64,000 bases of DNA from Leucobacter rhizosphaerae (GTDB lineage: Bacteria; Actinomycetota; Actinomycetes; Actinomycetales; Microbacteriaceae): assembly GCF_022919175.1 (NCBI RefSeq), contig NZ_CP095043.1, forward strand, positions 1,984,001 to 2,048,000. Reading direction: 5' to 3'. A program made the translations under genes and the position numbers. The notes under the pieces are model-generated. The model saw only the letters and a list, made by a program, of their open reading frames with translations. It was not told where the DNA came from and searched no databases. Positions 42,601-49,629 of this stretch are shown here, in pieces. Every line of letters starts with the position of its first letter. Position 1 is the stretch's first letter.

Positions 42601-43336
42601 TCAGCTCGACGCCGCGAACGCCGCGGTGGAGCGCGCCATCTCGACGGCCGACCTGCCCGCGGGCGTGAGCTTCGAGCTCGGCGGGGTGAGCGCCGAACAG
42701 GACGACGCGTTCATGCAGCTCGGCGCCGCCATGCTCGCGGCCATCATGCTCGTACTGCTCGTGATGGTTGCCACGTTCCGCAGCTTCCGCGGACCGCTCG
42801 TGCTGCTCATCTCCATCCCCTTCGCCGCGACCGGCGCGATCCTCGGCCTGCTCATCACCGGCACGCCGCTGGGACTGCCCGCGCTCATCGGCCTGCTCAT
42901 GCTGATCGGGATCGTGGTCACGAACGCGATCGTGCTGATGGACCTCGTGAACCGGCTCCGCGAGAGCGGCGCCTCGCTCACCGAGGCCGTCGAGCACGGC
43001 ACCCGTCTGCGACTGCGACCCATCCTCATGACGGCCGCCGCCACGATCTTCGCGCTCGTGCCGATGTCCCTCGGGCTCACCGGCGGCGGGGTCTTCATCT
43101 CGAAGCCGCTCGCGATCGTCGTGATCGGCGGGCTCATCTCGTCAACGCTGCTGACGCTGATCCTGGTGCCGATCCTGTACACGCTCGTGGAGCGGCGGCG
43201 GGAGCGGAAGCTCGCGAAGCGCGGCGCCCGCCAGGAGCGACGCGCGGCACGGCGGGCGGAGCGCGACGAGGCCCGCGAGGCGCAGCGCGCGCTGAAGCGG
43301 GGCGAGGCGACGGCGGCGGCACCGGACGAGGCGTAG
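39680..43336 (+). CDS. RND-type efflux permease with inserted coiled coil
   Basis: 1218 aa. TM1 at the N-terminus, first porter domain, TM2-6 about 330-480 with the motif GALTIAIGRVVDDSIVVIENISRR, an Ala/Thr/Pro-rich cytosolic loop about 485-530, TM7 near 550, second porter domain, TM8-12 about 1015-1170 (LLISIPFAATGAI, LMLIGIVVTNAIVLMDLVNR), and a basic tail. It resembles the Gram-positive SwrC/YerP (HAE1-like) pumps. Unusual is an insertion at about 795-945, rich in Ala, Glu and Gln with heptad spacing, inside the second porter domain. No membrane-fusion or outer-membrane partner is adjacent. AAAGG precedes ATG 39680. Confidence 0.9.
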   Translation: MTFLTRASLKNRLIVGLTTLAIAVLGLFSMGALKQELMPSMQVPMAFVSVQSQGLAPEEMARTVTEPVEQALSGVPGITNVTSTTSTGSADITVEWPFDESEEDTLQAIRAAADALKPTFPTGTEVQVFSGGASDMPAMVLTAGSAGDETEFGDALAQSVVPTLQGVSGVKQVTLSGREEERIVIDLRPEDMTRLKVSVEQIAPVLESHSAALPAGEAESPQGPLSITVGGALTSVEEIAALPIAVENGVVRISDFADVTTETVPSASISRVNGQPALTLQIIPAQGANVVDISHAVTAELDAIAPSLQADFVTLFDQAPYIEQSIHDLSVEGGLGLLFAVLVILAFLGSWRSTLIAAVSIPLSLLITLVGLWWSGNTLNILTLGALTIAIGRVVDDSIVVIENISRRRGSGPLTPAGVVASVRQVAGAITASTLTTVAVFLPIAFVSGMAGQLFRPFAVTVSIALLASLVVAMTIVPVLAFLFMRNRAPHGATAAGTDPAASTNPAAHPGTAALADTTEADGPSDLDEIHTAPDRLQRALMPALNATRRHPVITLVTSGLILVSTLVMSTQIPTDFLGSSGNESLQVSQVPEAAGTDLVAAAEPVEAALADVPGIRDVITSIPLATAAGPATITYDLQLEDGSDTEVVSAAVDSALGSLTESGELQMLTQDAFVGGAAGSGIALQIRGNDPVALRAASDLLETQLGEESGVQSVTSELAGEQPVVRVRVDEVKAAQLGFDRTTIARAVQVALEGQQVGKMMLEGQERSIVVRTPGSERTAELLGEIVLPVTPQQTAAAQKLASETLEAKAKAEAEDARLKANSELTHQINTAIGERAELVSQISALSEQLAMLQAMPVVPEEPRTPEDEAAIRAQQERMEQIAALEGAIAGAQGGLTGIDEQVAMLRESQTEAANQLAQQQAAEAEQKAAIEVTGTAIALQDIAVIEEELTAPTITRADGERQVMLTVTPKKGQLDAANAAVERAISTADLPAGVSFELGGVSAEQDDAFMQLGAAMLAAIMLVLLVMVATFRSFRGPLVLLISIPFAATGAILGLLITGTPLGLPALIGLLMLIGIVVTNAIVLMDLVNRLRESGASLTEAVEHGTRLRLRPILMTAAATIFALVPMSLGLTGGGVFISKPLAIVVIGGLISSTLLTLILVPILYTLVERRRERKLAKRGARQERRAARRAERDEAREAQRALKRGEATAAAPDEA

Positions 43337-43346
43337 GCTCGCCGGG

Positions 43347-43377
43347 CGCGGGTCCGGCCGATGCCGCCGGACCCGCG
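43347..43377 (+). terminator. Hairpin after the RND permease gene
   Basis: Perfect 12-bp stem CGCGGGTCCGGC (43347-43358) with GCCGGACCCGCG (43366-43377), 7-nt loop, 10 bp past the stop. No T-run follows. Confidence 0.65.
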
Positions 43378-43409
43378 GAAACACCCTGTCCCGGTCGTCG
43401 CCTCCGGGC

Positions 43410-43422
43410 TACGATCGACGCA
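43410..43422 (+). promoter_or_regulatory. Leaderless-type promoter of the small membrane protein
   Basis: TACGAT (43410-43415) lies 6 bp before ATG 43422; no SD seen. Confidence 0.45.
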
Positions 43423-43910
43423 TGGATGATGTCGGGGCTTGGAGCGAGTTCAATGTCGCCATGGCCGGCGCCACGGCGGCGCTCGCGGGCCTCGTGATCG
43501 TCGCGGCCAGCGTGAACATCGAGCGGATCGTGCGCACCGCCACCCTGACCTCGCGTCTCGCCGCCGCGATCGCCGCACTGCTGCTCGCGCTCGTCGCCTC
43601 GGGCACCGGGCTGGTCCCGGGCGTCGACCCGACGATCTACGGCATCGTGATCCTCGTCTGCACGCTCGCGGCGGCCTGGTTCCAGGTGCACGCCACCCGA
43701 GTCATCTTCCTGGATCCCGAACCGGCGCAGCACGCTCGCGCGGCGAAGTCCGTCGCCGGCTTCCTGCCGATCCTCGCGTATCTTGCGGCGGGCATCGCAC
43801 TCACCGCCGGGCACGAGAGCGGCCTGGTGCTGGCCGCGGCCGGGTGCCTCATCGCGATCGTTGCGGCGGTGCTGATCTCGTGGATCGTGCTCGTCGAGGT
43901 GCTGCGCTAG
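43422..43910 (+). CDS. Four-helix membrane protein of unknown function
   Basis: 162 aa. Four hydrophobic segments at about 12-32, 44-66, 70-90 and 110-160 (the last two helices nearly contiguous). No cysteine pair, catalytic motif or recognisable domain. The segment RVIFLDPEPAQHARAAKSVAG lies in a cytosolic loop. It stands alone between the RND gene and the convergent zur gene (11 bp between stops). I do not recognise a function. Confidence 0.8.
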   Translation: MDDVGAWSEFNVAMAGATAALAGLVIVAASVNIERIVRTATLTSRLAAAIAALLLALVASGTGLVPGVDPTIYGIVILVCTLAAAWFQVHATRVIFLDPEPAQHARAAKSVAGFLPILAYLAAGIALTAGHESGLVLAAAGCLIAIVAAVLISWIVLVEVLR

Positions 43911-43921
43911 CCCGCCCGGGA

Positions 43922-44344
43922 TCAGGCCGCGGCGCCGGATCCGGCCGCCGCTCGGGCGCGGCAGTTCTCGCACAGGCCGAAGATGTCGACGACGTGCTCG
44001 ATATCGGTGAAGCCGTGCTCGGCGGCGACGCGCTGCGTCCAGTCCTCGACGAGGGTCGCCGACAGCTCGCGGGTGTCCCCGCAGTTGCGGCAGATGAGGT
44101 GATGATGGTGCCCCTGCGTGGCGCACGACCGGAACAGGTTCTCCCCCTCGGGCGACTGCAGGGAATCCGCTTCACCGGTCTCGGCGAGGCCGGCGAGCGC
44201 GCGGTACACCGTCGCGAGACCGATCGTGGAGCCGCCGTCGCGGAGCACCTGGTGCAGCTGCTGCGCGCTGACGAAGCCGCGCTTCTCGGCGAGCGCCGCG
44301 CGCACCGCCTCGCGCTGCCAGGTATTACGCCTGGGTTGCTGCAT
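43922..44344 (-). CDS. zur: Fur family regulator, probably the zinc regulator Zur
   Basis: 140 aa. Winged helix N-terminus (TWQREAVRAALAEKRGFVSAQQ, STIGLATVYRALAGLAETGE), metal-site segment GHHHHLICRNCGDT and C-terminal FGLCENCRARA, giving the two CxxC pairs of the structural zinc. The HHHH run and the position as last gene of the znu operon argue for Zur rather than iron Fur. Its ATG overlaps the preceding permease by 20 nt. It should repress the operon when zinc is plentiful by binding the sites at 48037-48080. Confidence 0.88.
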   Translation of the reverse strand: MQQPRRNTWQREAVRAALAEKRGFVSAQQLHQVLRDGGSTIGLATVYRALAGLAETGEADSLQSPEGENLFRSCATQGHHHHLICRNCGDTRELSATLVEDWTQRVAAEHGFTDIEHVVDIFGLCENCRARAAAGSGAAA

Positions 44345-45212
44345 CCCGCACCTCCCGCGTCGAACGTGTTCCCCCCACCGTAGCGAAGTTCCCCGATCTC
44401 GGCGCGCCCGAGGTCCCGGTGCCCCGGCGCCCGACGAGCGATCGGCCCGCGAGCACCACGACGAACACCCCCGCGACCACGAGCCCGATCGACCCGCCGG
44501 CGGCGACGCCGAACTCGCGCGAGATCCAGAGCCCGAGCACCCCGCTGCCGACGCCGATCGCCGCGGAGATGGGCGGCACCCAGGCCAGGCGGGGGGCGAT
44601 GAGGCGGGCCGTCGCGGCGGGGCCGATGAGGATCGCGACCCCCAGGATCGCGCCGACGGCGGGCATCGCGACGACGATCGACGCGGCGATGATCCCGGTC
44701 ACGACCAGCTCGACCGGCCACGCGCGGAAGCCCGCGGCGCGGAAGCCGACGGGGTCGAAGGTGTGGAAGAGGATCCGCCGACCGGTCAGCGCCACGAGCG
44801 CCAGCGACACGAGCAGCACCCCGCCCGTCGCCGCGACGTCGCCCGTATTCACTCCGAGGGGCGAGCCCACGAGCAGCGCCTCGACCGGCACTCCGAGCCC
44901 CGGGTTGAGGCTCGCGAGCAGCGTGCCGAGCGCGAAGCCGAACGACAGCACCACACCGCTCGTGACCTGACGGCCCTGCCCCGGGATCCGGCCGAGAAGG
45001 GTCATCAGCAGCACGAGGACGATCGCGAAGAGGGCCTGCCCGAGCAGCAGGTTCCAGCCGACGATGGCGAAGGCCACCCCGCCCGGGAAGGTGGCGTGAC
45101 TCAGCGCGACCGCGAAGAACGATCGGCGCCGGAACACGATGAGGGTGCCGGCGACGCCGGAGAGGAGGCCGAGCAGCACGATCTCGGTGATCGCGAGGGC
45201 GAAGTAGCTCAT
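44325..45212 (-). CDS. znuB: Zinc/manganese ABC transporter permease, second copy
   Basis: 295 aa ABC-3 family membrane protein (EIVLLGLLSGVAGTLIVFRRRSFFAVALSHATFPGG; VGAILGVAILIGPAATARL). The C-terminal tail is charged and cytosolic. Its ATG overlaps the stop of the other permease (ATGA). Two adjacent ABC-3 permease genes imply a heterodimeric channel, as in some manganese/zinc systems; a duplication is the other view. Confidence 0.9.
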   Translation of the reverse strand: MSYFALAITEIVLLGLLSGVAGTLIVFRRRSFFAVALSHATFPGGVAFAIVGWNLLLGQALFAIVLVLLMTLLGRIPGQGRQVTSGVVLSFGFALGTLLASLNPGLGVPVEALLVGSPLGVNTGDVAATGGVLLVSLALVALTGRRILFHTFDPVGFRAAGFRAWPVELVVTGIIAASIVVAMPAVGAILGVAILIGPAATARLIAPRLAWVPPISAAIGVGSGVLGLWISREFGVAAGGSIGLVVAGVFVVVLAGRSLVGRRGTGTSGAPRSGNFATVGGTRSTREVRDAATQA

Positions 45213-46084
45213 CGCGCCCCCCGGCTCCGCAGCAGCACGCGCGCGAGCGCCGCGATCCCGTACCCCGCGACGAGCAGCAGCACGACGACCGCGCCCGGCG
45301 ACACCGTCGCACCCGCGCCGACCGACCACTCGAAGGAGAGCCACAGCCCGGCGACCCCGGCGAGCAGCGGGGTGAGGATCGCGAGCGGGATCAGCAGCGA
45401 GAAGCCGCGGGTGAGGAGGCGCGCGGTCGCCATCGGCACGGTGAGCAGCGCGATCACCATGAGCACGCCGAGCGCCTGCACCCCGGCGACCACGAGGAGC
45501 GCCACGGCCACGCTGAGCGTGAGGTCGGTGGCGAGCGGACGGAAGCCGGCGGCCGCGAACCCGGCCGGGTCGAACGCGCGGAAGAGCTGCGCGCGCCAGT
45601 TCACGAGCACGATCCCGACCGCGACCACCGCGACCACGACGATCTGCCACAGCTGGCCGTCGGTCACGGTGAGCAGGCGCCCGAAGAGCAGCTCCTGCAG
45701 CTGGGAGACATACCCTTCCTGCCGCGACACGAGCACCACGCCGAGGCTGAAGAGTCCGGTGAGCACCACGGCGATGGCGGCGTCCGTGCCGGTGCCGCCC
45801 CGGTGGTCGATGACGGTGAAGAGCACGGCGGCGAGGATCGCCGCGACGACGGCGCCGGGGAGCAGCCCGGCCGAACCCCCGAGGGCGGCGCCCACCACGA
45901 GGCCCGGGAAGACCGCGTGGACCAGGCCGTCGCTCACGAACTCGAGCTCGCGGAAGCTGATGAAGAGGCCGATGATGCCCGCGGCGAGCGCGAGCACGGC
46001 GACGGTGACGAGCGCGCGCCACATGAAGGGCAGCGCGAAGACGTCGAACGGCGTGAAGTCCGTGCCGAGGAGCACGGGGATCAC
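45209..46084 (-). CDS. znuB: Zinc/manganese ABC transporter permease, first copy
   Basis: 291 aa ABC-3 family protein with about eight TM segments (FISFRELEFVSDGLVHAVFPGLV; DAAIAVVLTGLFSLGVVL; GVLMVIALLTVPMATARLL). GTG 46084 overlaps the znuC stop (GTGA). Pairs with the second permease and ZnuC to import zinc delivered by ZnuA. Confidence 0.9.
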   Translation of the reverse strand: MIPVLLGTDFTPFDVFALPFMWRALVTVAVLALAAGIIGLFISFRELEFVSDGLVHAVFPGLVVGAALGGSAGLLPGAVVAAILAAVLFTVIDHRGGTGTDAAIAVVLTGLFSLGVVLVSRQEGYVSQLQELLFGRLLTVTDGQLWQIVVVAVVAVGIVLVNWRAQLFRAFDPAGFAAAGFRPLATDLTLSVAVALLVVAGVQALGVLMVIALLTVPMATARLLTRGFSLLIPLAILTPLLAGVAGLWLSFEWSVGAGATVSPGAVVVLLLVAGYGIAALARVLLRSRGAR

Positions 46085-46863
46085 TCGGTCTCCCGGGTGG
46101 TGGTCACCGTGTGGTGGTCCAGCTCCACCGTCGCGTCCTGGAACGCGTGCTGCACCGCGTCGAGCGTCAGCGCGTCCTCCACCGTGCCGAACCCGGCGGG
46201 GTGCCCCGGCTGCCCGGGGGTGTGCCCGCTCGCGAGCAGGAGCACATGGGAGCACGCCGCCTGCGCGATCTCCAGGTCGTGGGTCGACACGAGCACGGTG
46301 CGGCCCTCCTCGCGAAGTCCGCGGACGAGCTCGAGCAGCACCTCGCGGTTCTCGCGATCGAGTCCGTTGAACGGTTCGTCGAGCAGCAGCAGCTTCGGGT
46401 TCGAGACCAGCGCCCGCGCGAGGATCCCGCGCTGCTGCTGGCCACCCGAGAGCTCGCCGAAGCGGCGCCCCGCGAACGCCCCGAGCCCGACGCGCTCGAG
46501 CGCCTCCGTCACCGCGGCGCGGCCCGCGCGCCCGATGCGGCCGAGCGGACCGACGCTGCGGTACAGGCCCATCGTGACCACTTGCCGGAGCGACACGGGC
46601 AGGGTGGTGTCGCGGCTGTCTGCTTGCGGCAGCGACCCGATGTGGCGGCGCGCCCGCGCCGGGGTGTCACCGAGCACCTCGACGCGGCCGGCGGTGAGGT
46701 CGGCGAGACCGAGCACTCCCCGCAGCAGCGTCGATTTACCCGAACCGTTGGGGCCGATGAGCGCGACCGCGGCGCCGCTCGGGATCTCCAGGCTCAGTCG
46801 CTCGACGCGCGTGACTCCGGCGTAGCCGAACGCCGCGTCGTGGAAGGAGAGCGCGGAGGTCAT
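46081..46863 (-). CDS. znuC: Zinc ABC transporter ATP-binding protein
   Basis: 260 aa single ABC domain: Walker A GPNGSGKST (about 38-46), signature ELSGGQQQRGILARAL, Walker B LLLLDEPFNGLD and H-loop STHDLE. It overlaps znuA (ATGA) and the permease (GTGA), so expression is coupled. It drives zinc import. Confidence 0.94.
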   Translation of the reverse strand: MTSALSFHDAAFGYAGVTRVERLSLEIPSGAAVALIGPNGSGKSTLLRGVLGLADLTAGRVEVLGDTPARARRHIGSLPQADSRDTTLPVSLRQVVTMGLYRSVGPLGRIGRAGRAAVTEALERVGLGAFAGRRFGELSGGQQQRGILARALVSNPKLLLLDEPFNGLDRENREVLLELVRGLREEGRTVLVSTHDLEIAQAACSHVLLLASGHTPGQPGHPAGFGTVEDALTLDAVQHAFQDATVELDHHTVTTTRETE

Positions 46864-48020
46864 GACTGCAGCGTATCGGGAAGCTCCTCCGCCTCCGCGC
46901 CCCAGCTCTCGAGAATCAATCGGGTGTTGTGGATCGTCGCGTCGAGGTAAGTGTCGGCGCCGCTGTCGGCCACCCCGAGGGAGTCGGCGTAGAGGGACTC
47001 GGCGTCGACGACCTCGACTCCGGCCTCCTGCGCGATCGTCTGGGCGAGCTTCGGGCTCATCGACGACTCGACGAAGATCGCGCGCACCCCGCGCTCGCGG
47101 ATGCTGGCGACGAGCGCATCGATGTCGGCGGCGCTCGGCTCGGCGTTGTCCTCGAAGCTCGGCAGGATCGACCCGGCGAACGCGATGCCGTAGTCGTGCA
47201 GGTAGTAGCCGAGCGAGTCGTGCCCGCTGACGATCACGCGGTCGGCCTCGGGCACCCGCTCGAACTGCGCCGCGATCCAGGTGTCGAGATCCTGCAGCTG
47301 CGCGACGTAGGCGTCGGCACGCTCCGTGAACGCGTCCGCGTGGTCGGGATCGGCGGCGGCGAAGCCCGCCGCGATCTCGGTCACCATACCCTCGGCGAAG
47401 CGCGGGGAGGTCCAGATGTGCGGGTTCAGATCGCCGTGATCGTGATCGTGCTCCTCCTCGGCGTGCTCGTCGGTCGCGTGATCCTCAGCCGCGTGATCAT
47501 GGTCGGCGTGCTCGTCGGCCGTATGATCCTCGGCCGCGTGCTCGTCGGTGGCCGACTCCTCGGTGGCGTGGTCGTGGTCGTGCCCCGCCTCCTCGCCGCT
47601 CTCCGCCGTGATCTCCTTCGCGAGCGCCTCGTCGATGCCGTCCGCCGCCGTGATCACGGTGCCGGTGAAGCCGGAGGCCTCCACGGCGCTGTCGACGAAG
47701 GTCTCGAGCCCGGCACCGTTGACGACGAGCACGTCGGCCTGGCCGAGCGCCAGGAGGTCCGCGGGAGTCGGGTCGAAGTGGTGCGCGGAGGCGCCCGCGG
47801 GGAGCAGCCCCGTCAGTTCGATGTCGTCGCCGCCGACCTGCGCCGCGAAGTCGGTCAGCTGCGTGGTGGTCGCCACCACCTTGAGCGTGTCGCCGGACCC
47901 GCCGTCGGCCGCGCTGGACGCACCGCCGCAGGCGGTCAGGGTGAGTGCCGCACCTGCGGCGAGCGCAAGGCCCGCGAGCGTGAGCGAGCGGGGCGAACGG
48001 GAGGACAGCGAGTGGGGCAT
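46860..48020 (-). CDS. znuA: Zinc ABC transporter substrate-binding lipoprotein with His-rich loop
   Basis: 386 aa cluster A-I binding protein. Lipoprotein signal with lipobox LTLTAC, then VVATTTQLTDFAAQVGGD, metal ligand His in SAHHFDPTP, a long His/Asp/Glu/Ala-rich acidic loop at about residues 140-200 with some 18 His, then GDLNPHIWTSPR, IVSGHDSLGYYLHDYG and the final Glu/Asp ligand region IFVESSMSPK. The His-rich loop marks zinc rather than manganese specificity. ATG 48020 chosen to give the signal peptide. Two Zur-box-like sites lie upstream. Confidence 0.94.
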   Translation of the reverse strand: MPHSLSSRSPRSLTLAGLALAAGAALTLTACGGASSAADGGSGDTLKVVATTTQLTDFAAQVGGDDIELTGLLPAGASAHHFDPTPADLLALGQADVLVVNGAGLETFVDSAVEASGFTGTVITAADGIDEALAKEITAESGEEAGHDHDHATEESATDEHAAEDHTADEHADHDHAAEDHATDEHAEEEHDHDHGDLNPHIWTSPRFAEGMVTEIAAGFAAADPDHADAFTERADAYVAQLQDLDTWIAAQFERVPEADRVIVSGHDSLGYYLHDYGIAFAGSILPSFEDNAEPSAADIDALVASIRERGVRAIFVESSMSPKLAQTIAQEAGVEVVDAESLYADSLGVADSGADTYLDATIHNTRLILESWGAEAEELPDTLQS

Positions 48021-48036
48021 GGCAGCACTTTCTAGA

Positions 48037-48080
48037 TGAGAACGAGTATCACTATAGCGGCAACTGATAATCGTTCGCAA
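48037..48080 (-). promoter_or_regulatory. znuA promoter with two Zur-box-like sites
   Basis: TGAGAACGAGTATCA (48037-48051) and TGATAATCGTTCGCA (48065-48079) both fit the TGAnAACGnnnnTCA-like Zur pattern, the second read on the opposite strand. Between and over them lie a -35-like TTGCGA (48080-48075) and a -10-like TATAGT (48056-48051) with an 18-bp spacer on the minus strand. The sites cover both boxes, as expected for zinc-dependent repression. The divergent amidase promoter is about 25 bp to the right. Confidence 0.72.
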
Positions 48081-48125
48081 AGTCGGTTCGGGGGACCGTC
48101 ATAGACTCGAGCGGAGGGGGTGCCG

Positions 48126-48194
48126 GTGACCACGCAGCAGACAGGACGAACCCGCGCGACGGCGCGGACGCTGCGCACGGGCGGGGCCGCATGA
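48126..48194 (+). CDS. Small 22-codon ORF coupled to the amidase gene
   Basis: GTG 48126 is preceded by the excellent SD GGAGGGGG (5-6 nt away) and a TAGACT -10-like box (48102-48107). The peptide is rich in Thr, Arg, Gly and Ala (begins VTTQQTGRTRAT) with no hydrophobic segment. Its TGA overlaps the amidase ATG (ATGA). It may be a leader peptide that feeds ribosomes into the amidase start or an attenuator. It could also be chance, since the amidase itself has only a weak SD. Confidence 0.5.
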   Translation: MTTQQTGRTRATARTLRTGGAA

Positions 48195-49594
48195 GCGCCA
48201 TCGCCGGCACGACGCCTGCAGGCACGGCGCTGCCCCACACTGCACTCGCCCTCCGCGAGGCGCTGCGCGACGGGTCGCTCTCGGTCACCGAGGTCGTCGC
48301 GCACCACCTCTCCGCGCTCGAGGCGGGGAGCGAGCTCGGGGCGTTCGTCTCGGTCTCTGCCGACGCCGCCCTGCGCGAGGCCGCAGTCGCCGACCGACGC
48401 GGCCTGCGCGCCCGCCGATCCGGCGCACCGCCGCCCCCGCTGCACGGCATGCCGACCGCGCACAAGGACCTCGTGGACGTCGCCGGATCGGTGACGACCC
48501 ACGGCAGCGCCGCCGTGCCGCACGCACCCGCGACCGCTGACGGCCCGGGCGTCGCGGTGCTGCGTCGCGCGGGCGCGATCTCGCTCGGCAAGACCCAGGT
48601 GCCCGAGTTCGGGCTGACGGGATACTCCGAGAACCTCATCGCCGACCCCGCGCGCAACCCCCACGATCCCGCCCGCACGGCGGGCGGATCCTCCGGCGGC
48701 TCCGCGGCGGCCGTCGCGGCGGGGCTGCTCCCCCTCGCGCCGGGGAGCGACGGCGGGGGATCGATCCGGATCCCGGCCCTCGCCTGCGGCCTCATCGGAC
48801 TGAAGCCGGGGCTCGGCGCGCTCCCGACGGACCTCACCCACGGCACGCATGACGGCTTCGGCACCCCGCGACTGACGGTGAGCGGCCCGCTCGCGCGCGA
48901 CACCGCCGACGCCGCCGTGCTCTTCGACGCGATGCGCGGGATCCCGGGCGAACCCAGCCTCAGCGCGGTACGCGCGGCCGATGGCCTGAGCCGGTTGCGC
49001 ATCGGGATCAGCACGGCGTCGCCGTTCGAGGCGGCGCACCCGGTGCCGTACTCGGCCGAGGCGCTCGCCGCCCTCGCGCGCGCCGCGCGCCTGCTGGAGG
49101 ACCGCCGCCATCGCGTCGAGGAGGCGGAGTTCACGTCCGACCCGGGGTACGCCGACGCGTTCACCACGGCCTGGACCGCCGGGCTGTCCCTGCTGCAGTT
49201 CTCCGCCGCGGAGGTCGAGCGCCTGACGCCGCTCACCCGCGCGTTCCGCGAGCGCGCCCTCAGCCGATCCGACACCACCCACCACCGAGCCGCCGCCCGG
49301 CTCCGCGCGTTCGCCGCCGAGGCGCGCACGCAGTGGGGGCGGTACGACGCGGTGCTCACTCCGGGCCTCGCCTTCGCGCCGCCCCGCATCGGCGCCTTCA
49401 CCTCGCGCTCCCCCGACGACGACTACCGCCTGCAGTGCGAGTGGGCCCCGCTCACCTCGATAGTGAACGTCTCGGGCCTGCCGGCGATCGCGGTGCCGAT
49501 CGGGCCGGAGTACTGGACCGGAGTCCAGCTCATCGGCCGCCCGGGGAGCGAGACGCAGCTGCTGCAGCTCGCCACGCAGCTCACGACGCGCTGA
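48191..49594 (+). CDS. Amidase (amidase signature family)
   Basis: 467 aa. The Ser-cisSer-Lys triad is visible: Lys in PTAHKDLVDVAG (near residue 97), cis-Ser and nucleophile Ser in the GGSSGGSAAAVAAG segment (about 163-178) and GSDGGGSIRIP. It hydrolyses amides; GatA-type, indole-acetamide or 6-aminohexanoate-type activities cannot be told apart. No gatB or gatC is adjacent, so a role in tRNA amidation is unlikely. It is divergent from znuA and convergent with the Gfo/Idh cluster. Confidence 0.9.
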   Translation: MSAIAGTTPAGTALPHTALALREALRDGSLSVTEVVAHHLSALEAGSELGAFVSVSADAALREAAVADRRGLRARRSGAPPPPLHGMPTAHKDLVDVAGSVTTHGSAAVPHAPATADGPGVAVLRRAGAISLGKTQVPEFGLTGYSENLIADPARNPHDPARTAGGSSGGSAAAVAAGLLPLAPGSDGGGSIRIPALACGLIGLKPGLGALPTDLTHGTHDGFGTPRLTVSGPLARDTADAAVLFDAMRGIPGEPSLSAVRAADGLSRLRIGISTASPFEAAHPVPYSAEALAALARAARLLEDRRHRVEEAEFTSDPGYADAFTTAWTAGLSLLQFSAAEVERLTPLTRAFRERALSRSDTTHHRAAARLRAFAAEARTQWGRYDAVLTPGLAFAPPRIGAFTSRSPDDDYRLQCEWAPLTSIVNVSGLPAIAVPIGPEYWTGVQLIGRPGSETQLLQLATQLTTR

Positions 49595-49629
49595 ACCCCG
49601 TCCGTAGAACTCAGCACTGCGCAGCGCCC

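Noticed and set aside
39431..42997. 1188-codon minus-strand frame
   Set aside because: It mirrors the RND permease; repetitive charged composition, no recognisable fold or ribosome site.
48191..49594. gatA of the glutamyl-tRNA amidotransferase
   Set aside because: The amidase triad is there, but no gatB or gatC is adjacent and the context is unrelated.
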